NCBI RefSeq assembly: GCF_024355225.1
Contig: NZ_VCNH01000005.1
Coordinates: forward strand, 54,986-118,985
DNA from: Roseovarius sp. M141
Lineage (GTDB): Bacteria > Pseudomonadota > Alphaproteobacteria > Rhodobacterales > Rhodobacteraceae
DNA length: 64,000 nt
Direction of reading: 5' to 3'
In this document: piece by piece, positions 26,652-35,406 of the stretch
How positions within the stretch are numbered: the stretch's first letter is position 1
Layout: each line of letters opens with the position of its first letter
Made by a program: the position numbers and the translations under genes
The notes under the pieces: model-generated
Database searches by the model: none
The model's input: only the letters and a program-made list of their open reading frames with translations
What the model was told of the DNA's origin: nothing

Positions 26652-27065
26652 ATGCCCACCTATCGCGCACTTGCAATTTTCCGGGGGCTGCTCTTTCTGG
26701 GGCTGCTTTTGAACGCGGCGTTCTTTGTGCCGGGGCTGTTCGCCCCGCGCGTTCTGGAGGGCTGGTTCGATTTCGGCATCACCAACACCGTGCATTGGCT
26801 ACAGAATGTCTCGCTACTGCTGATCATCGTCACGGCGATGTACATCCCCGTCATGCGCGACCCGTTCCGCTATATCTTTATCACCTATCTCGCGGTCGGG
26901 GGGCGTTTCGCCGCCGGAACGCTGTTTTTATGGGGGGTGTGGTTCATGGACTATCCCCAAGGCGTGATGACGCTGGCGCTGGGGGATCTGACCCTGTCAT
27001 CGGTGCAGGCCTTTGTCCTCTACCGGGTGCTACAGGACGGTGATCCCGACGCGGGCTGGTCATGA
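26652..27065 (+). CDS. Small four-helix membrane protein, second copy type
   Basis: 137 residues with four hydrophobic segments (about 7-27, 48-68, 75-100 and 105-128), a short loop VMRDPFRYIF before the third, and a short acidic tail. Similar in size and plan to the 4-TM protein at 21836. It lies between the FAD oxidase and the cytochrome c gene, both within a few bases, so a role as membrane partner in electron flow is plausible. Family not recognised. The coding call rests on tight operon position and strong hydrophobic pattern. Confidence 0.75.
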   Translation: MPTYRALAIFRGLLFLGLLLNAAFFVPGLFAPRVLEGWFDFGITNTVHWLQNVSLLLIIVTAMYIPVMRDPFRYIFITYLAVGGRFAAGTLFLWGVWFMDYPQGVMTLALGDLTLSSVQAFVLYRVLQDGDPDAGWS

Positions 27066-27072
27066 GGCAGCG

Positions 27073-28611
27073 ATGATGACACGGCTCGACCGCTATCCCC
27101 CCCCCGAGACGCGCCTGTTCGCGCAAAAGCTGCGCAATCGGGGGGTTGTCATATTGGGGCTGTGGGGGTTGGCGGCGCTGATCCTGTACACCTTTCCGCC
27201 CGACCGCCCGGTCGAGCGGGACAGCGAGGTCGATCATTTCTACTACGGGTCGATCGGGTCGGACCGCACGGGCGGATTGCCGACCAAGGTGTTGCTGCTG
27301 CTGCCCGAACTGTTCCCCGAATACCTGCCCGAAGGCGCCCCGCACGATCTGACCGCGTTCGGGTTCATCCAGCAGAAGGACGAGCGCCTGCCCATCGGGT
27401 TTTCCATCCGCCGCCAGATCATCGACCGCACCCAGATCAACTGCGCCGCCTGCCATACCGGCATCGTCCGCGAAAGCGCCGACAGCGCGCCGATGATCCT
27501 GCCGGGAATGCCGGCGATCACCGTCGATCTGCACAGCTTCTACCGGTTTCTTTTTGACGTCGCCGCCGATGACCGCTTTACCGCAAGGACGATCATCGAT
27601 GCGCTGGACGACCGGGGCACCCTCGGCTGGGTCGATCCTGTCGTCTACCGGGTCGGGATTCCGATCATGCGGGACGCGCTGCTGGGGCGCGAACTGCGCA
27701 ACGCCTTCCTGTTTCAGCCGACCTATACCCCATTTCTGCCCGGCCGCGTGAACACGTTCGACACGTTCAAGGGCGACCAGTTCCGCGACTTTTACGCCGC
27801 CGAGGGCGTGACCCCGGACCCGGACGAGATGTTCGGCATCGTCGATTTCCCCGCCGTCTGGAATCAGGCACCCCGCGAAGGCATGTGGCTGCACTGGGAC
27901 GCCAATCAATCCTCGGTCCGCGAGCGCAATTTTTCCGCTGCCATAGGCGCGGGCACCCTGCCCCACGAGATGGATATCGACGCGCTGTTGCGGGTCGAGG
28001 CGTGGCTGCGCGACCTGCCGCCGCCGCAATATCCGTTCGCCATCGACGAAACGCTGGCCGAAAAAGGCGCCGGGATCTATGCCGCCCGCTGCGCCGATTG
28101 CCATGATTTTGGCAGCCCGTTGATCGGTCAGGCGATCCCGCTGGCGGATATCGGCACCGATCCCTATCGGCTGTGGTCCTATACCGACACACTGCGCCGG
28201 GCGCAGATCGACTATACGTCGGGCTATTTCTGGGAATTTCAGACGTTCCGGGTGACGGATGGTTACGCGACGCAGCCGCTGGACGGTATCTGGGCGCGCG
28301 CGCCCTACCTGCATAACGGCGCCGTGCCCTCGATGTGGGATCTGCTGAGCCCCGACACGGATCGCCCCGTCGCCTTCGAGGTCGGCGTGGATATCTACGA
28401 CCAGCAGCGCATGGGGTTTCAGACGGCCCGCCTGACGCCCACAGGCGATGGTTTCGTGACCGAGGGCGGCGACGCCTACACCGGCCCGAACCAACTGCTG
28501 GACACCCGGCTGAAAGGCAACCCCGCCACCGGCCATACCGGGCCGCGCTATGGCACGGATCTGGATCACGCCGACAAGCGCGCGCTTATCGAATACCTGA
28601 AAACCAAATGA
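27073..28611 (+). CDS. Membrane-anchored di-heme c-type cytochrome
   Basis: 512 residues from the ATG at 27073 (a frame extension to 27013 overlaps the previous gene and is not needed). One N-terminal helix (about 24-42, GVVILGLWGLAALILYTF) would anchor it with the rest in the periplasm. Two heme-attachment motifs are present: CAACH at about 124-128 and CADCH at about 340-344. The second lies in a typical cytochrome-c-like stretch (KGAGIYAARCADCHDFG), and the nearby WARAPYLHNGAVPSMWDLL resembles the Met/His-loop region of cytochrome-c-peroxidase-type and related proteins. It probably takes electrons from the FAD oxidase or reduces peroxides formed by the divergent dioxygenase. Heme sites are certain; the role is inference. 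Confidence 0.88.
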   Translation: MMTRLDRYPPPETRLFAQKLRNRGVVILGLWGLAALILYTFPPDRPVERDSEVDHFYYGSIGSDRTGGLPTKVLLLLPELFPEYLPEGAPHDLTAFGFIQQKDERLPIGFSIRRQIIDRTQINCAACHTGIVRESADSAPMILPGMPAITVDLHSFYRFLFDVAADDRFTARTIIDALDDRGTLGWVDPVVYRVGIPIMRDALLGRELRNAFLFQPTYTPFLPGRVNTFDTFKGDQFRDFYAAEGVTPDPDEMFGIVDFPAVWNQAPREGMWLHWDANQSSVRERNFSAAIGAGTLPHEMDIDALLRVEAWLRDLPPPQYPFAIDETLAEKGAGIYAARCADCHDFGSPLIGQAIPLADIGTDPYRLWSYTDTLRRAQIDYTSGYFWEFQTFRVTDGYATQPLDGIWARAPYLHNGAVPSMWDLLSPDTDRPVAFEVGVDIYDQQRMGFQTARLTPTGDGFVTEGGDAYTGPNQLLDTRLKGNPATGHTGPRYGTDLDHADKRALIEYLKTK

Positions 28612-28618
28612 GGCCTTC

Positions 28619-29590
28619 ATGACAATTCTCGGCCTGATACTTGCCCTGCTGATCATCGCCTATGCCTGGAGCTGGGTCTGGCAGTCGGGCCGGCCCCATA
28701 CCGGCCCTGCCGAAGCCCCCGCCGCGCCCCGCGTCACCGGCACCACGATCCTGCTGTGTCACCGGATGGCCAAACGCCAGTCCCGCGCCACGCTCGGCGC
28801 CGGGTGGGCCACGGCCCGCGCCGGTCTGGTGCAGGGCCACGCGGACGACATCGGCTATCGCACTTATGCGCAGGTGCTTCAGGTCTCGCGCTGGAACGTG
28901 ATCTATCTGTTGCTGCGGATCAGCCGCAGCTGGCCGGTCGCGGCGAAATTTTCGGTCCTGCACGGGCTGCCCATCCCGCGCCTGACGCTTTTCAACCGCG
29001 AGGCCCGGCGCGAAGCCAAGCGTGAAGACTGGGACATGATCGAGCTGTTGGATTTCGCGGATGATGCTGCCGCCCTGCGGTTCGTGCAAAGCGCGGCAGC
29101 CGCGGCGCTGGCGCAGGATGCGCGCGCCCATACCAGCCGCTCGCAGGCGGTGGCGATGATCACCACGCGGGCCTTTCTGCGCGGCGCCATCGCGCCCGAT
29201 GCCGCTGTCACGCTGTTCTGCCTGCGCGCCCGCCCGGTGCTGGGTCGCGACGGCATGCTGGACTACTGGCTGGACCGCCACCGCCCCTATGTGCAGGGGT
29301 TGGAGCCGATATTGGGCTACGCGTGGTACGATCAGCTGATCGCACGCGGCGCCGAAGGCCTGAGCGCCCCCGCCGCCGCGCTGGACAATGCCCCCGGCGC
29401 CCCTTGGGACGGGGTGGCCAATATCGGCTACAGCCATATGCGCGATGTGGTCCGGGGGCTGTGGGATCTGCGCGTGCAAACCACGAACATGAGGCTGGTC
29501 TATGACGAAACCCGGTTCATCGACCTGTCCAGATCTTCGCTGATGCTGGGCAATGTCCGCACGGTCGTGCGGGCCGGGCCGACGCTTTAG
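28619..29590 (+). CDS. Membrane-anchored EthD-like protein
   Basis: 323 residues. Residues 1-23 form an N-terminal helix. Residues about 185-235 (VTLFCLRARPVLGRDGMLDY, then WLDRHRPYV) match the EthD/dimeric alpha-beta barrel pattern of C-L-R-x-R-P-x-x-x-x-x-x-x-x-x-W-x-x-R-H. An earlier stretch (about 40-90, TTILLCHRMAKRQ...YAQVLQVS) could be a diverged first copy. EthD proteins accompany oxidative operons, including P450-based ones, but have no settled biochemical role. It starts eight bases after the cytochrome gene and ends the operon. The domain call is moderate. Confidence 0.72.
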   Translation: MTILGLILALLIIAYAWSWVWQSGRPHTGPAEAPAAPRVTGTTILLCHRMAKRQSRATLGAGWATARAGLVQGHADDIGYRTYAQVLQVSRWNVIYLLLRISRSWPVAAKFSVLHGLPIPRLTLFNREARREAKREDWDMIELLDFADDAAALRFVQSAAAAALAQDARAHTSRSQAVAMITTRAFLRGAIAPDAAVTLFCLRARPVLGRDGMLDYWLDRHRPYVQGLEPILGYAWYDQLIARGAEGLSAPAAALDNAPGAPWDGVANIGYSHMRDVVRGLWDLRVQTTNMRLVYDETRFIDLSRSSLMLGNVRTVVRAGPTL

Positions 29591-29889
29591 ATCAGCAGCG
29601 GTTTTCAAATCAGGGCGCCCGCCGCGCGGCGGGATATATATCTAGCGCCACCTGCGAATTGAATTATAGTAAGTGCACGAAAGCATATAAAAAATATGGA
29701 CCCCTTGAAAAACCTCGGGTTTCCGGCATGATCGATGGGATTGGGTGGGACAATCCGAAATCCTGCCGATGCCGAAACAGATACCGGTTACCTCACGTGC
29801 CCAGGCCACGAAAAAAGAGGGACGCGACAACGCAGTGCTGAATATCGCGCAGCCGCAGATGCAGCAGACCCATGCAGAGGAGATTTTTC
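29591..29889. other. Intergenic region with perfect GC palindrome and AT-rich promoter-like stretch
   Basis: About 300 bases without a convincing gene. CCCGCCGCGCGGCGGG at 29618-29633 is a perfect 16-base palindrome that could end the preceding operon, but no T-run follows. From about 29650 to 29710 the sequence is AT-rich (for example GCATATAAAAAATATGG), fitting a promoter for the transporter that starts at 29890. Confidence 0.5.
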
Positions 29890-31122
29890 ATGCTGAACTT
29901 CATCTTACGAGGCAGGCTGGTAACGCAGATCATCGTCGGCCTCATCGCCGGGATCGCCCTTGCCGCTATCCTGCCGGGGGCCGCAATGGCAGTAGGTCTG
30001 CTTGGCGCCCTGTTTGTCGGCGCGCTCAAGGCCGTCGCCCCGGTTCTGGTCTTCATTCTGGTCTGCGCCGCCATCACCAACCACAAACAGGACAGTCAGG
30101 CGCGGATGGGCCCGGTGGTGGTGCTGTATTTTGTCGGCACGTTTCTGGCCGCGCTGCTCGCCGTCGTGGCAAGCTTCCTGTTTCCCGTCACCATTCATCT
30201 GAACGTCACCGCCGAAGCGATGACAGCGCCGACCGGTCTGGGCGAGGTTCTGATGAACATCCTGCTCAAGATCGTGGATAACCCGGTCAGCGCGATCGCG
30301 AACGCCAACTATATCGGCATCCTTGCGTGGGCCATCGCCCTTGGCGTGGTGCTGCGTCATGGCAGCGAAACGACCAAGAACCTGATGTCGGATCTGGAGG
30401 TCGCCATCACGGCGATCGTCAAGGCCGTCATCCGCTTTGCCCCTATCGGCATTTTCGGCATCGTCGCCTCGACCATCGCCGAAGCCGGGTTTGGAACGCT
30501 TGTAGGGTATGCCAACCTTCTGATGCTGCTGGTTGGCTGCATGCTCGCCATGGCACTGATCGTCAACCCGCTGATCGTGTTCGTGAAAATGCGCAAGAAC
30601 CCCTATCCGCTGGTATTCACCTGCCTGAAGGAATCGGGGATCACCGCGTTTTTCATGCGCAGTTCGGCGGCCAATATTCCGGTCAACATGGAGCTGTGCC
30701 GCCGCATGAAGCTGGACGAGGAAACCTATGCGATGACCATCCCCATCGGCGCCACCGTCAACATGGGCGGCGCCGCCGTCACCATCACGGTGATGACGCT
30801 GGCGGCGGTGAACACGCTGGGCATCCAGGTGGATTTTGCCACGGCGCTGCTTCTGAGCTTCATCGCCTCCACCGCCGCTGCCGGCGCCTCGGGTGTCGCG
30901 GGCGGCTCGCTCTTGCTGATCCCGATGGCCGCCAGCCTGTTCGGCATCGACAATGCGACCGCCATGCAGGTGGTCAGCGTCGGATTCATCATCGGCGTGG
31001 TGCAGGATTCGGCCGAAACCGGGCTGAATTCGTCCACCGACGTGCTGTTCACCGCCGCGGGCTGCTATAAGAAGGGCGACCCGTATCCGCGCAAGCTGCC
31101 GCAGGAAGACGTGGCGGCGTAA
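29890..31122 (+). CDS. sstT: Serine/threonine:Na+ symporter, SstT-like
   Basis: 410 residues from the ATG at 29890, which has a GAGGA site eight bases upstream; a possible start six codons earlier lies on that site. A multi-helix membrane protein of the dicarboxylate/amino acid:cation symporter family. Family signatures are visible: the long hairpin helices, [41 protein letters not shown], and [25 protein letters not shown]. The serine-rich and N-M-G-G motifs line the substrate site in this family. The predicted role is Na+-coupled uptake of serine/threonine. It is a single gene, closed by a clear terminator at 31158. Confidence 0.92.
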   Translation: MLNFILRGRLVTQIIVGLIAGIALAAILPGAAMAVGLLGALFVGALKAVAPVLVFILVCAAITNHKQDSQARMGPVVVLYFVGTFLAALLAVVASFLFPVTIHLNVTAEAMTAPTGLGEVLMNILLKIVDNPVSAIANANYIGILAWAIALGVVLRHGSETTKNLMSDLEVAITAIVKAVIRFAPIGIFGIVASTIAEAGFGTLVGYANLLMLLVGCMLAMALIVNPLIVFVKMRKNPYPLVFTCLKESGITAFFMRSSAANIPVNMELCRRMKLDEETYAMTIPIGATVNMGGAAVTITVMTLAAVNTLGIQVDFATALLLSFIASTAAAGASGVAGGSLLLIPMAASLFGIDNATAMQVVSVGFIIGVVQDSAETGLNSSTDVLFTAAGCYKKGDPYPRKLPQEDVAA

Positions 31123-31157
31123 GGCACCCTGCCCGCCCTACCGACGCAAGACTATAA

Positions 31158-31193
31158 GAAAGCCACCGGCGCGTTCTGCACCGGTGGCTTTTG
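31158..31193 (+). terminator. Rho-independent terminator after sstT
   Basis: A stem AAGCCACCGG / CCGGTGGCTT with an 11-base loop, followed by TTTT. It lies 37 bases after the sstT stop and isolates the transporter from the repA-repB operon. Confidence 0.88.
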
Positions 31194-31354
31194 CGTTGAC
31201 AGCTTACCGCCCCGCCCCAACGCCAAAAAAATGTTGCTTGAAGACGACTTGCGTGTCATGAATTCAATTGTCGCAAGGTGGCGGAGATAACGCCGTTTTG
31301 CGACGATACGGAAATGATCCAGCAAGAGATCATCAGGGCAGAGCGAATTCAGAC

Positions 31355-32545
31355 ATGAAAACTATAGCGACCAGTGCTATTGCGGCCTCAATTGCGTCAA
31401 ACGCCGCCCGCCTGTCGGAGGCGCTGAACGCGCATATGCGCAACAGCTTTCAGCCCGACAGCAGAAAGGCGCTGCGCAAATTTCATCCCGCCGAAGTGTC
31501 CGAGCTGACCGGCATCAGCATGTCCAACCTCCGGACACGCCATCAAGAAGGCGATTTCCCTGATGTAGAGACGGATTCGCGGGGTCGCAGGCTCTATACA
31601 GCGCAGGAAATCGACCAGATCCGCCATGTCATGGCGCGCACCGGGCGCAACGGCGAAACATATCTGCCGGGGCGGCGAGATGGGGATGCGCTTCAGGTCA
31701 TTTCGATCGTCAACTTCAAGGGCGGCTCCAGCAAGACCACCAGCGCGATTCATCTGGCGCAACGCTATGCCTTGCGGGGGTACAGGGTGCTGGCCGTCGA
31801 CATGGATCCGCAGGCCAGCCTGACCACGATGTTCGGATACCGCCCCGAGATTGAATTTGCTGAAAACGGCACGATCTACGATGCGCTGAAATACGAAGAC
31901 CCGGTTCCCCTCAGTCAGGTTGTCCGCAAGACCTATTTTCACAACCTCGATCTGGCGCCCGCGGGCCTTTTGCTGTCGGAATACGAGACGGAAACCGCCT
32001 ACGCGCTTCAGCACAAGGTTGATCCGCCGTTCACCCAGCGCCTTGCCATCGCGCTGGACGAAATCGAGGCCAGTTACGATCTGGTCATCATCGATTGCCC
32101 GCCTCAGCTGGGCTTTACCACGATGACGGCGCTGTTGGCGTCTACCGGCCTGCTGATCACGGTCGTGCCCAGCATGCTGGATGTGGCGTCGATGGCGCAA
32201 TTCCTTGAAATGGCTGGGGAAACCGTTCAAACGCTTGAGGAGGCCGCCGGGCCGGTCGATTGGAAATTTCTCAAGTTTCTGGTCGCCCGATACGAGCCCA
32301 CGGACGTGCCGCAATCGCAAATGGCGGGCTTTTTGCGCTCGATCCTGCTGGAACAGGTGCTGACCACGCCGATGCTGAAGTCCACGGCGATTTCCGACGC
32401 GGGCATGACACAGCAAACCATTTATGAACTCGACCCCGCGCAGGTCGTCAAGAAAACGCTGGGACGCATCCTCGAAAGCGTGAACGGCGTGGCAGACGAA
32501 TTCGAAAAGACCATTCAGCAATCATGGGGAAGGGAACCCACATAA
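31355..32545 (+). CDS. repA: RepA partition ATPase of repABC type
   Basis: 396 residues from the ATG at 31355. An upstream in-frame start at 31268 would add 29 atypical residues. The N-terminal ~130 residues hold a helix-turn-helix-like part (HPAEVSELTGISMSNLRTR). The ATPase follows with a deviant Walker A (VNFKGGSSKTTSAIHLAQRYA, shown here in part), Walker A' VLAVDMDPQASLT and Walker B LVIIDCPPQLGFTTM. Length and order match plasmid RepA proteins of alphaproteobacterial repABC systems, which act with RepB in segregation and repress their own operon. Its TAA overlaps the repB ATG by one base. Confidence 0.92.
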   Translation: MKTIATSAIAASIASNAARLSEALNAHMRNSFQPDSRKALRKFHPAEVSELTGISMSNLRTRHQEGDFPDVETDSRGRRLYTAQEIDQIRHVMARTGRNGETYLPGRRDGDALQVISIVNFKGGSSKTTSAIHLAQRYALRGYRVLAVDMDPQASLTTMFGYRPEIEFAENGTIYDALKYEDPVPLSQVVRKTYFHNLDLAPAGLLLSEYETETAYALQHKVDPPFTQRLAIALDEIEASYDLVIIDCPPQLGFTTMTALLASTGLLITVVPSMLDVASMAQFLEMAGETVQTLEEAAGPVDWKFLKFLVARYEPTDVPQSQMAGFLRSILLEQVLTTPMLKSTAISDAGMTQQTIYELDPAQVVKKTLGRILESVNGVADEFEKTIQQSWGREPT

Positions 32546-33525
32546 TGGCCCGCAGAAACCTGTTCCAGCCCCCGCCCCCACCGCCGCCCGCCGACACCGC
32601 CGAGGCAACGCAGGCCGAGCAGAAACCCCGCTTTCCGAACACCGGCGCGATGAGCGGCGTGAAATCCACGCTCAAGGATGTCGCAAGCAACGCCGTGCGC
32701 GAAATCCCGGCTGACGTGATCGAGGAAAACGGACCCAAAGACCGCCTTTCGTTTACCGACGCGGACGTTTTGGCACTGGCCACAAGCATCAAGGCGCATG
32801 GCCAGCAAGTCCCGATCATGGTGCGCCCGCTTGCCGATAAACCGGGGCATTACCGGATCGTCTATGGGCGCCGCAGGCTGCGCGCCCTTCGCTCGCTTGG
32901 ACTACCGGCCAAGGCCCTCGTCAGATCCCTGTCCGACGAAGAGGCCATCCTGGCCCAGGGGCAGGAAAACACGCAGCGTCTGGACCCCAGCTTTATCGAA
33001 AAGGCGCTGTTTGCGGCTGAATTGGGTCACAGCGGCTATGATCAGGCCATCATTCTGGATGCGCTGGCGGTGGACAAACCCATGCTGTCGCGGATGAGCA
33101 AGGTCGCCCGCGCCATCCCGGAATCGGTGATACAGATCATCGGATCAGCCCACGGGATCGGGCGCAGACGCTGGGAAGACCTTGCAGATCAATTGCGAAA
33201 CAACAGCGTCGATCTGGACCGGATCATGGGAACGGTCAGGCTGGAGGATGCCAAAACCTCCGAAGACCGCTTTGGCGCCATCAGCGACGCCGTCACGCGG
33301 GCCTTGACCCCACAGGCGCCGAAACGCCCGGCATCGCCCCCTGCCCTGTCCATCAAACTGGGCGACGGGACGGCTGTGGCAGAGGTCAAGGAAACCGCCC
33401 GTGCGCTGACCGTCAAACTGTCCAAGACCCAGGCCCCCGAATTTGCCCGATGGATGCGCACCAACGCCGAAGCCGAGCTGATCCGCCTCTACGAGGCGTG
33501 GCAGTCAGAGCGAGAGTCTGACTGA
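32545..33525 (+). CDS. repB: RepB (ParB-family) partition protein of repABC type
   Basis: 326 residues from the ATG at 32545, coupled to repA by a TAATG overlap; a GTG-free in-frame ATG at 32524 lies inside repA and is less likely. The N-terminus has a Pro-rich run (FQPPPPPPPADT). The ParB/Srx-type domain follows (LATSIKAHGQQVPIMVRP, YRIVYGRRRLRALRSLG, EAILAQGQENTQRLDPS at about 80-155), then a helix-turn-helix region (VDKPMLSRMSKVARAIPESV). It would bind parS-like palindromes, and two perfect candidate sites lie directly downstream. A RepC initiator should follow in a complete repABC operon but is absent. Confidence 0.92.
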   Translation: MARRNLFQPPPPPPPADTAEATQAEQKPRFPNTGAMSGVKSTLKDVASNAVREIPADVIEENGPKDRLSFTDADVLALATSIKAHGQQVPIMVRPLADKPGHYRIVYGRRRLRALRSLGLPAKALVRSLSDEEAILAQGQENTQRLDPSFIEKALFAAELGHSGYDQAIILDALAVDKPMLSRMSKVARAIPESVIQIIGSAHGIGRRRWEDLADQLRNNSVDLDRIMGTVRLEDAKTSEDRFGAISDAVTRALTPQAPKRPASPPALSIKLGDGTAVAEVKETARALTVKLSKTQAPEFARWMRTNAEAELIRLYEAWQSERESD

Positions 33526-33572
33526 CCGGCGCGCGGGCAAAGGCATGTGCCAAAGATTCAGATCAGCGGCCT

Positions 33573-33588
33573 ATTGTCCGCGGACAAT
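33573..33588. promoter_or_regulatory. Putative parS site 1 of the repAB system
   Basis: ATTGTCCGCGGACAAT is a perfect 16-base palindrome 47 bases after the repB stop. It recurs at 33892. Position and perfect symmetry suggest the RepB-binding centromere; this is inference. Confidence 0.65.
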
Positions 33589-33891
33589 CCCGCCGCCGAG
33601 CGGCACATCCTCGTCGCCAGACTCCGTGATGCGGCCGCGCGTTTGGGTCTGAACGCGCCGGGAAAAGTAGACACGCTTCATGACGGATTGCCCATGACCG
33701 GGATCAGCAGCCAAAGCTGTGACGCCGCTCAAACCTGTTCTGGGGCGATCAGAACACCGGCGGGGATCTTGGCGATCACGCAGGTCTGTCAAAAGATCAG
33801 GACGGTCGACGCCCATTTTCGCTCTATCACCACCGGATCAAGGCGTGCCCAACGCCCCGCGGCGGCCCGGCGTTATGCGCTGTGAAAATGC

Positions 33892-33909
33892 AATTGTCCG
33901 CGGACAATT
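33892..33909. promoter_or_regulatory. Putative parS site 2 of the repAB system
   Basis: AATTGTCCGCGGACAATT is a perfect 18-base palindrome containing the same 16-base core as the site at 33573, 319 bases away. No further copy was noticed in the window. Confidence 0.65.
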
Positions 33910-33939
33910 TCTATCGCGCGCAATGCCCCGGCTGGCGGT

Positions 33940-35367
33940 TCAACCAGCCATCGGCGACAAGCGGTTGAACCACGGGCGCGCCTGCTCCAACTGTCCGGCA
34001 AGGCGGAACAGGATATCCTCGCGCCCGAAATCCGCCGACAGCATGACACCGATGGGCAGACCCTCTCCGGACCAGTGCAGCGGCACCGACATGCTGGGCG
34101 CGCCGGTCATGTTGTAGAGCTGCGTGAACGGCGTGAACGCGGCCAGTGCGGCGCGATACCCGTCCAGATCGGCGGTATCGGTGCGCTGCACGCCCAGCAG
34201 CGGCGGCGGGGTCGCCAATGTCGGGCAGAGGATCACGTCGAAACGGCTGTGCAGATCGGCCATGCGGCGGCTTTGGGCGTGGATCTGGTACATCGCTTCG
34301 GCGTAGTCCTGCGCCTGCATGTCCTTGGCGTCCTCCAGCGCGCTCCATGTGACGCGGTCGACCTCGTCCTGCGATACGGCGCGCCCGCGCCGGTCGCCGA
34401 TGGCGCGGATGCTGCGCGCGACGTTGCTGGCCACCAACACCCAGATCGCGCGTTGCAGCGGATCGGGATGGCCGGGCAGGGTGGTCGCGTCCACGTCATG
34501 GCCAAGCGAGGACAGCAGATGCGCCGCATCCTCGGCCGCCGCACGGCAGGGGTCGGCGACATCCGCGCCGGTCATCGGCGCGATATGCCAGCCGATGCGC
34601 AGGCGACCGGGATCGCGGCGCGTCTCGTCCGCATAGGGGCGCACGCGGGGCGGGGCGCAGTAGGGATCGCCCGGCGCCATGCCGTGGGTCGCGTCCAGCA
34701 TCGCGGCGCTGTCGCGCACCGACCTTGTGAGGACATGCGCCACAGACAGGCTGCCCCAGCCTTCGCCGCTAAGCGGGCCGGAGGGGTTGCGCGCACGCGA
34801 TGGCTTCATCCCGAACAGGCCGCAGCACGATGCCGGGATGCGGATCGACCCGCCGCCATCGCTGCCATGGGCGGCGGGCACGATCCCCGCCGCGACGGCG
34901 GCAGCGGCCCCGCCGGACGATCCGCCGGCGATGCGCGCGGTGTCCCACGGGTTGCGCGTGGCGCCCGTCAGGCTGGTTTCGGTGGAGGCGGCCAGCGAAA
35001 ATTCGGGCGTCGCCGTCTTGCCAAAGATCACCAGCCCCGCCGCCTTGTAGCGCGCGACCAAGACTGAATCGGCGCCCGCCGGGGCGCTGCGGGCCAGCAG
35101 GCGGGCGCCGTTGGCGGTGACATGGCCCTTCATCTCGGCCGAGGCATCCTTGAGCAGGAAGGGCACGCCGCGAAACGGACCATCCGGCAGGCCGTCGGCG
35201 ATGGCCGCGCGGCCATGATCGAACAGCTGCTGGGACAGCGCATTGATGGCCGGATCGCGTGCCTGCGCACGCGCGATGGCCATGTCCAGCAGTTCACGCG
35301 GCGATGCTTCGCCGCGCGCGACCAGCGCGGCAAGGCCGGTAGCGTCATAGGTTTCATAGTCTTGCAT
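33940..35367 (-). CDS. Amidase signature family enzyme
   Basis: 475 residues. The amidase signature region is clear: [12 protein letters not shown] carries the catalytic Lys about 73, and [21 protein letters not shown] carries the cis-Ser/Ser pair at about 148-173 (Gly/Ser-rich loop, then [23 protein letters not shown]). These enzymes hydrolyse amide bonds by a Ser-Ser-Lys triad. It lies 39 bases after a TRAP transporter permease in the same direction, so the imported compound may be an amide or may yield one. The substrate cannot be read from sequence. GatA, the tRNA amidotransferase subunit, belongs to the same family, but the context makes a catabolic amidase more likely. Confidence 0.88.
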   Translation of the reverse strand: MQDYETYDATGLAALVARGEASPRELLDMAIARAQARDPAINALSQQLFDHGRAAIADGLPDGPFRGVPFLLKDASAEMKGHVTANGARLLARSAPAGADSVLVARYKAAGLVIFGKTATPEFSLAASTETSLTGATRNPWDTARIAGGSSGGAAAAVAAGIVPAAHGSDGGGSIRIPASCCGLFGMKPSRARNPSGPLSGEGWGSLSVAHVLTRSVRDSAAMLDATHGMAPGDPYCAPPRVRPYADETRRDPGRLRIGWHIAPMTGADVADPCRAAAEDAAHLLSSLGHDVDATTLPGHPDPLQRAIWVLVASNVARSIRAIGDRRGRAVSQDEVDRVTWSALEDAKDMQAQDYAEAMYQIHAQSRRMADLHSRFDVILCPTLATPPPLLGVQRTDTADLDGYRAALAAFTPFTQLYNMTGAPSMSVPLHWSGEGLPIGVMLSADFGREDILFRLAGQLEQARPWFNRLSPMAG

Positions 35368-35406
35368 CGCGCGCTAGTCCATTGATGTTGTTATATTTAT
35401 GACCAC

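Larger units (their letters stand above)
33526..33939. other. Putative centromere region, no repC
   Basis: 414 bases between repB and the amidase. Short reading frames here have no recognisable family content. The notable items are two copies of the palindrome ATTGTCCGCGGACAAT, annotated separately. In repABC plasmids repC would begin here, but nothing like the ~400-residue initiator is present in any frame. Confidence 0.7.

Noticed and set aside
29618..29633. CCCGCCGCGCGGCGGG as a firm terminator
   Set aside because: Perfect palindrome but no T-run and no loop, so termination cannot be claimed; noted only in the intergenic entry.
33547..33885. A 112-codon + strand frame after repB as a possible short repC
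   Set aside because: Far too short for RepC, no family similarity, and it reads through the palindrome region. Treated as noncoding.
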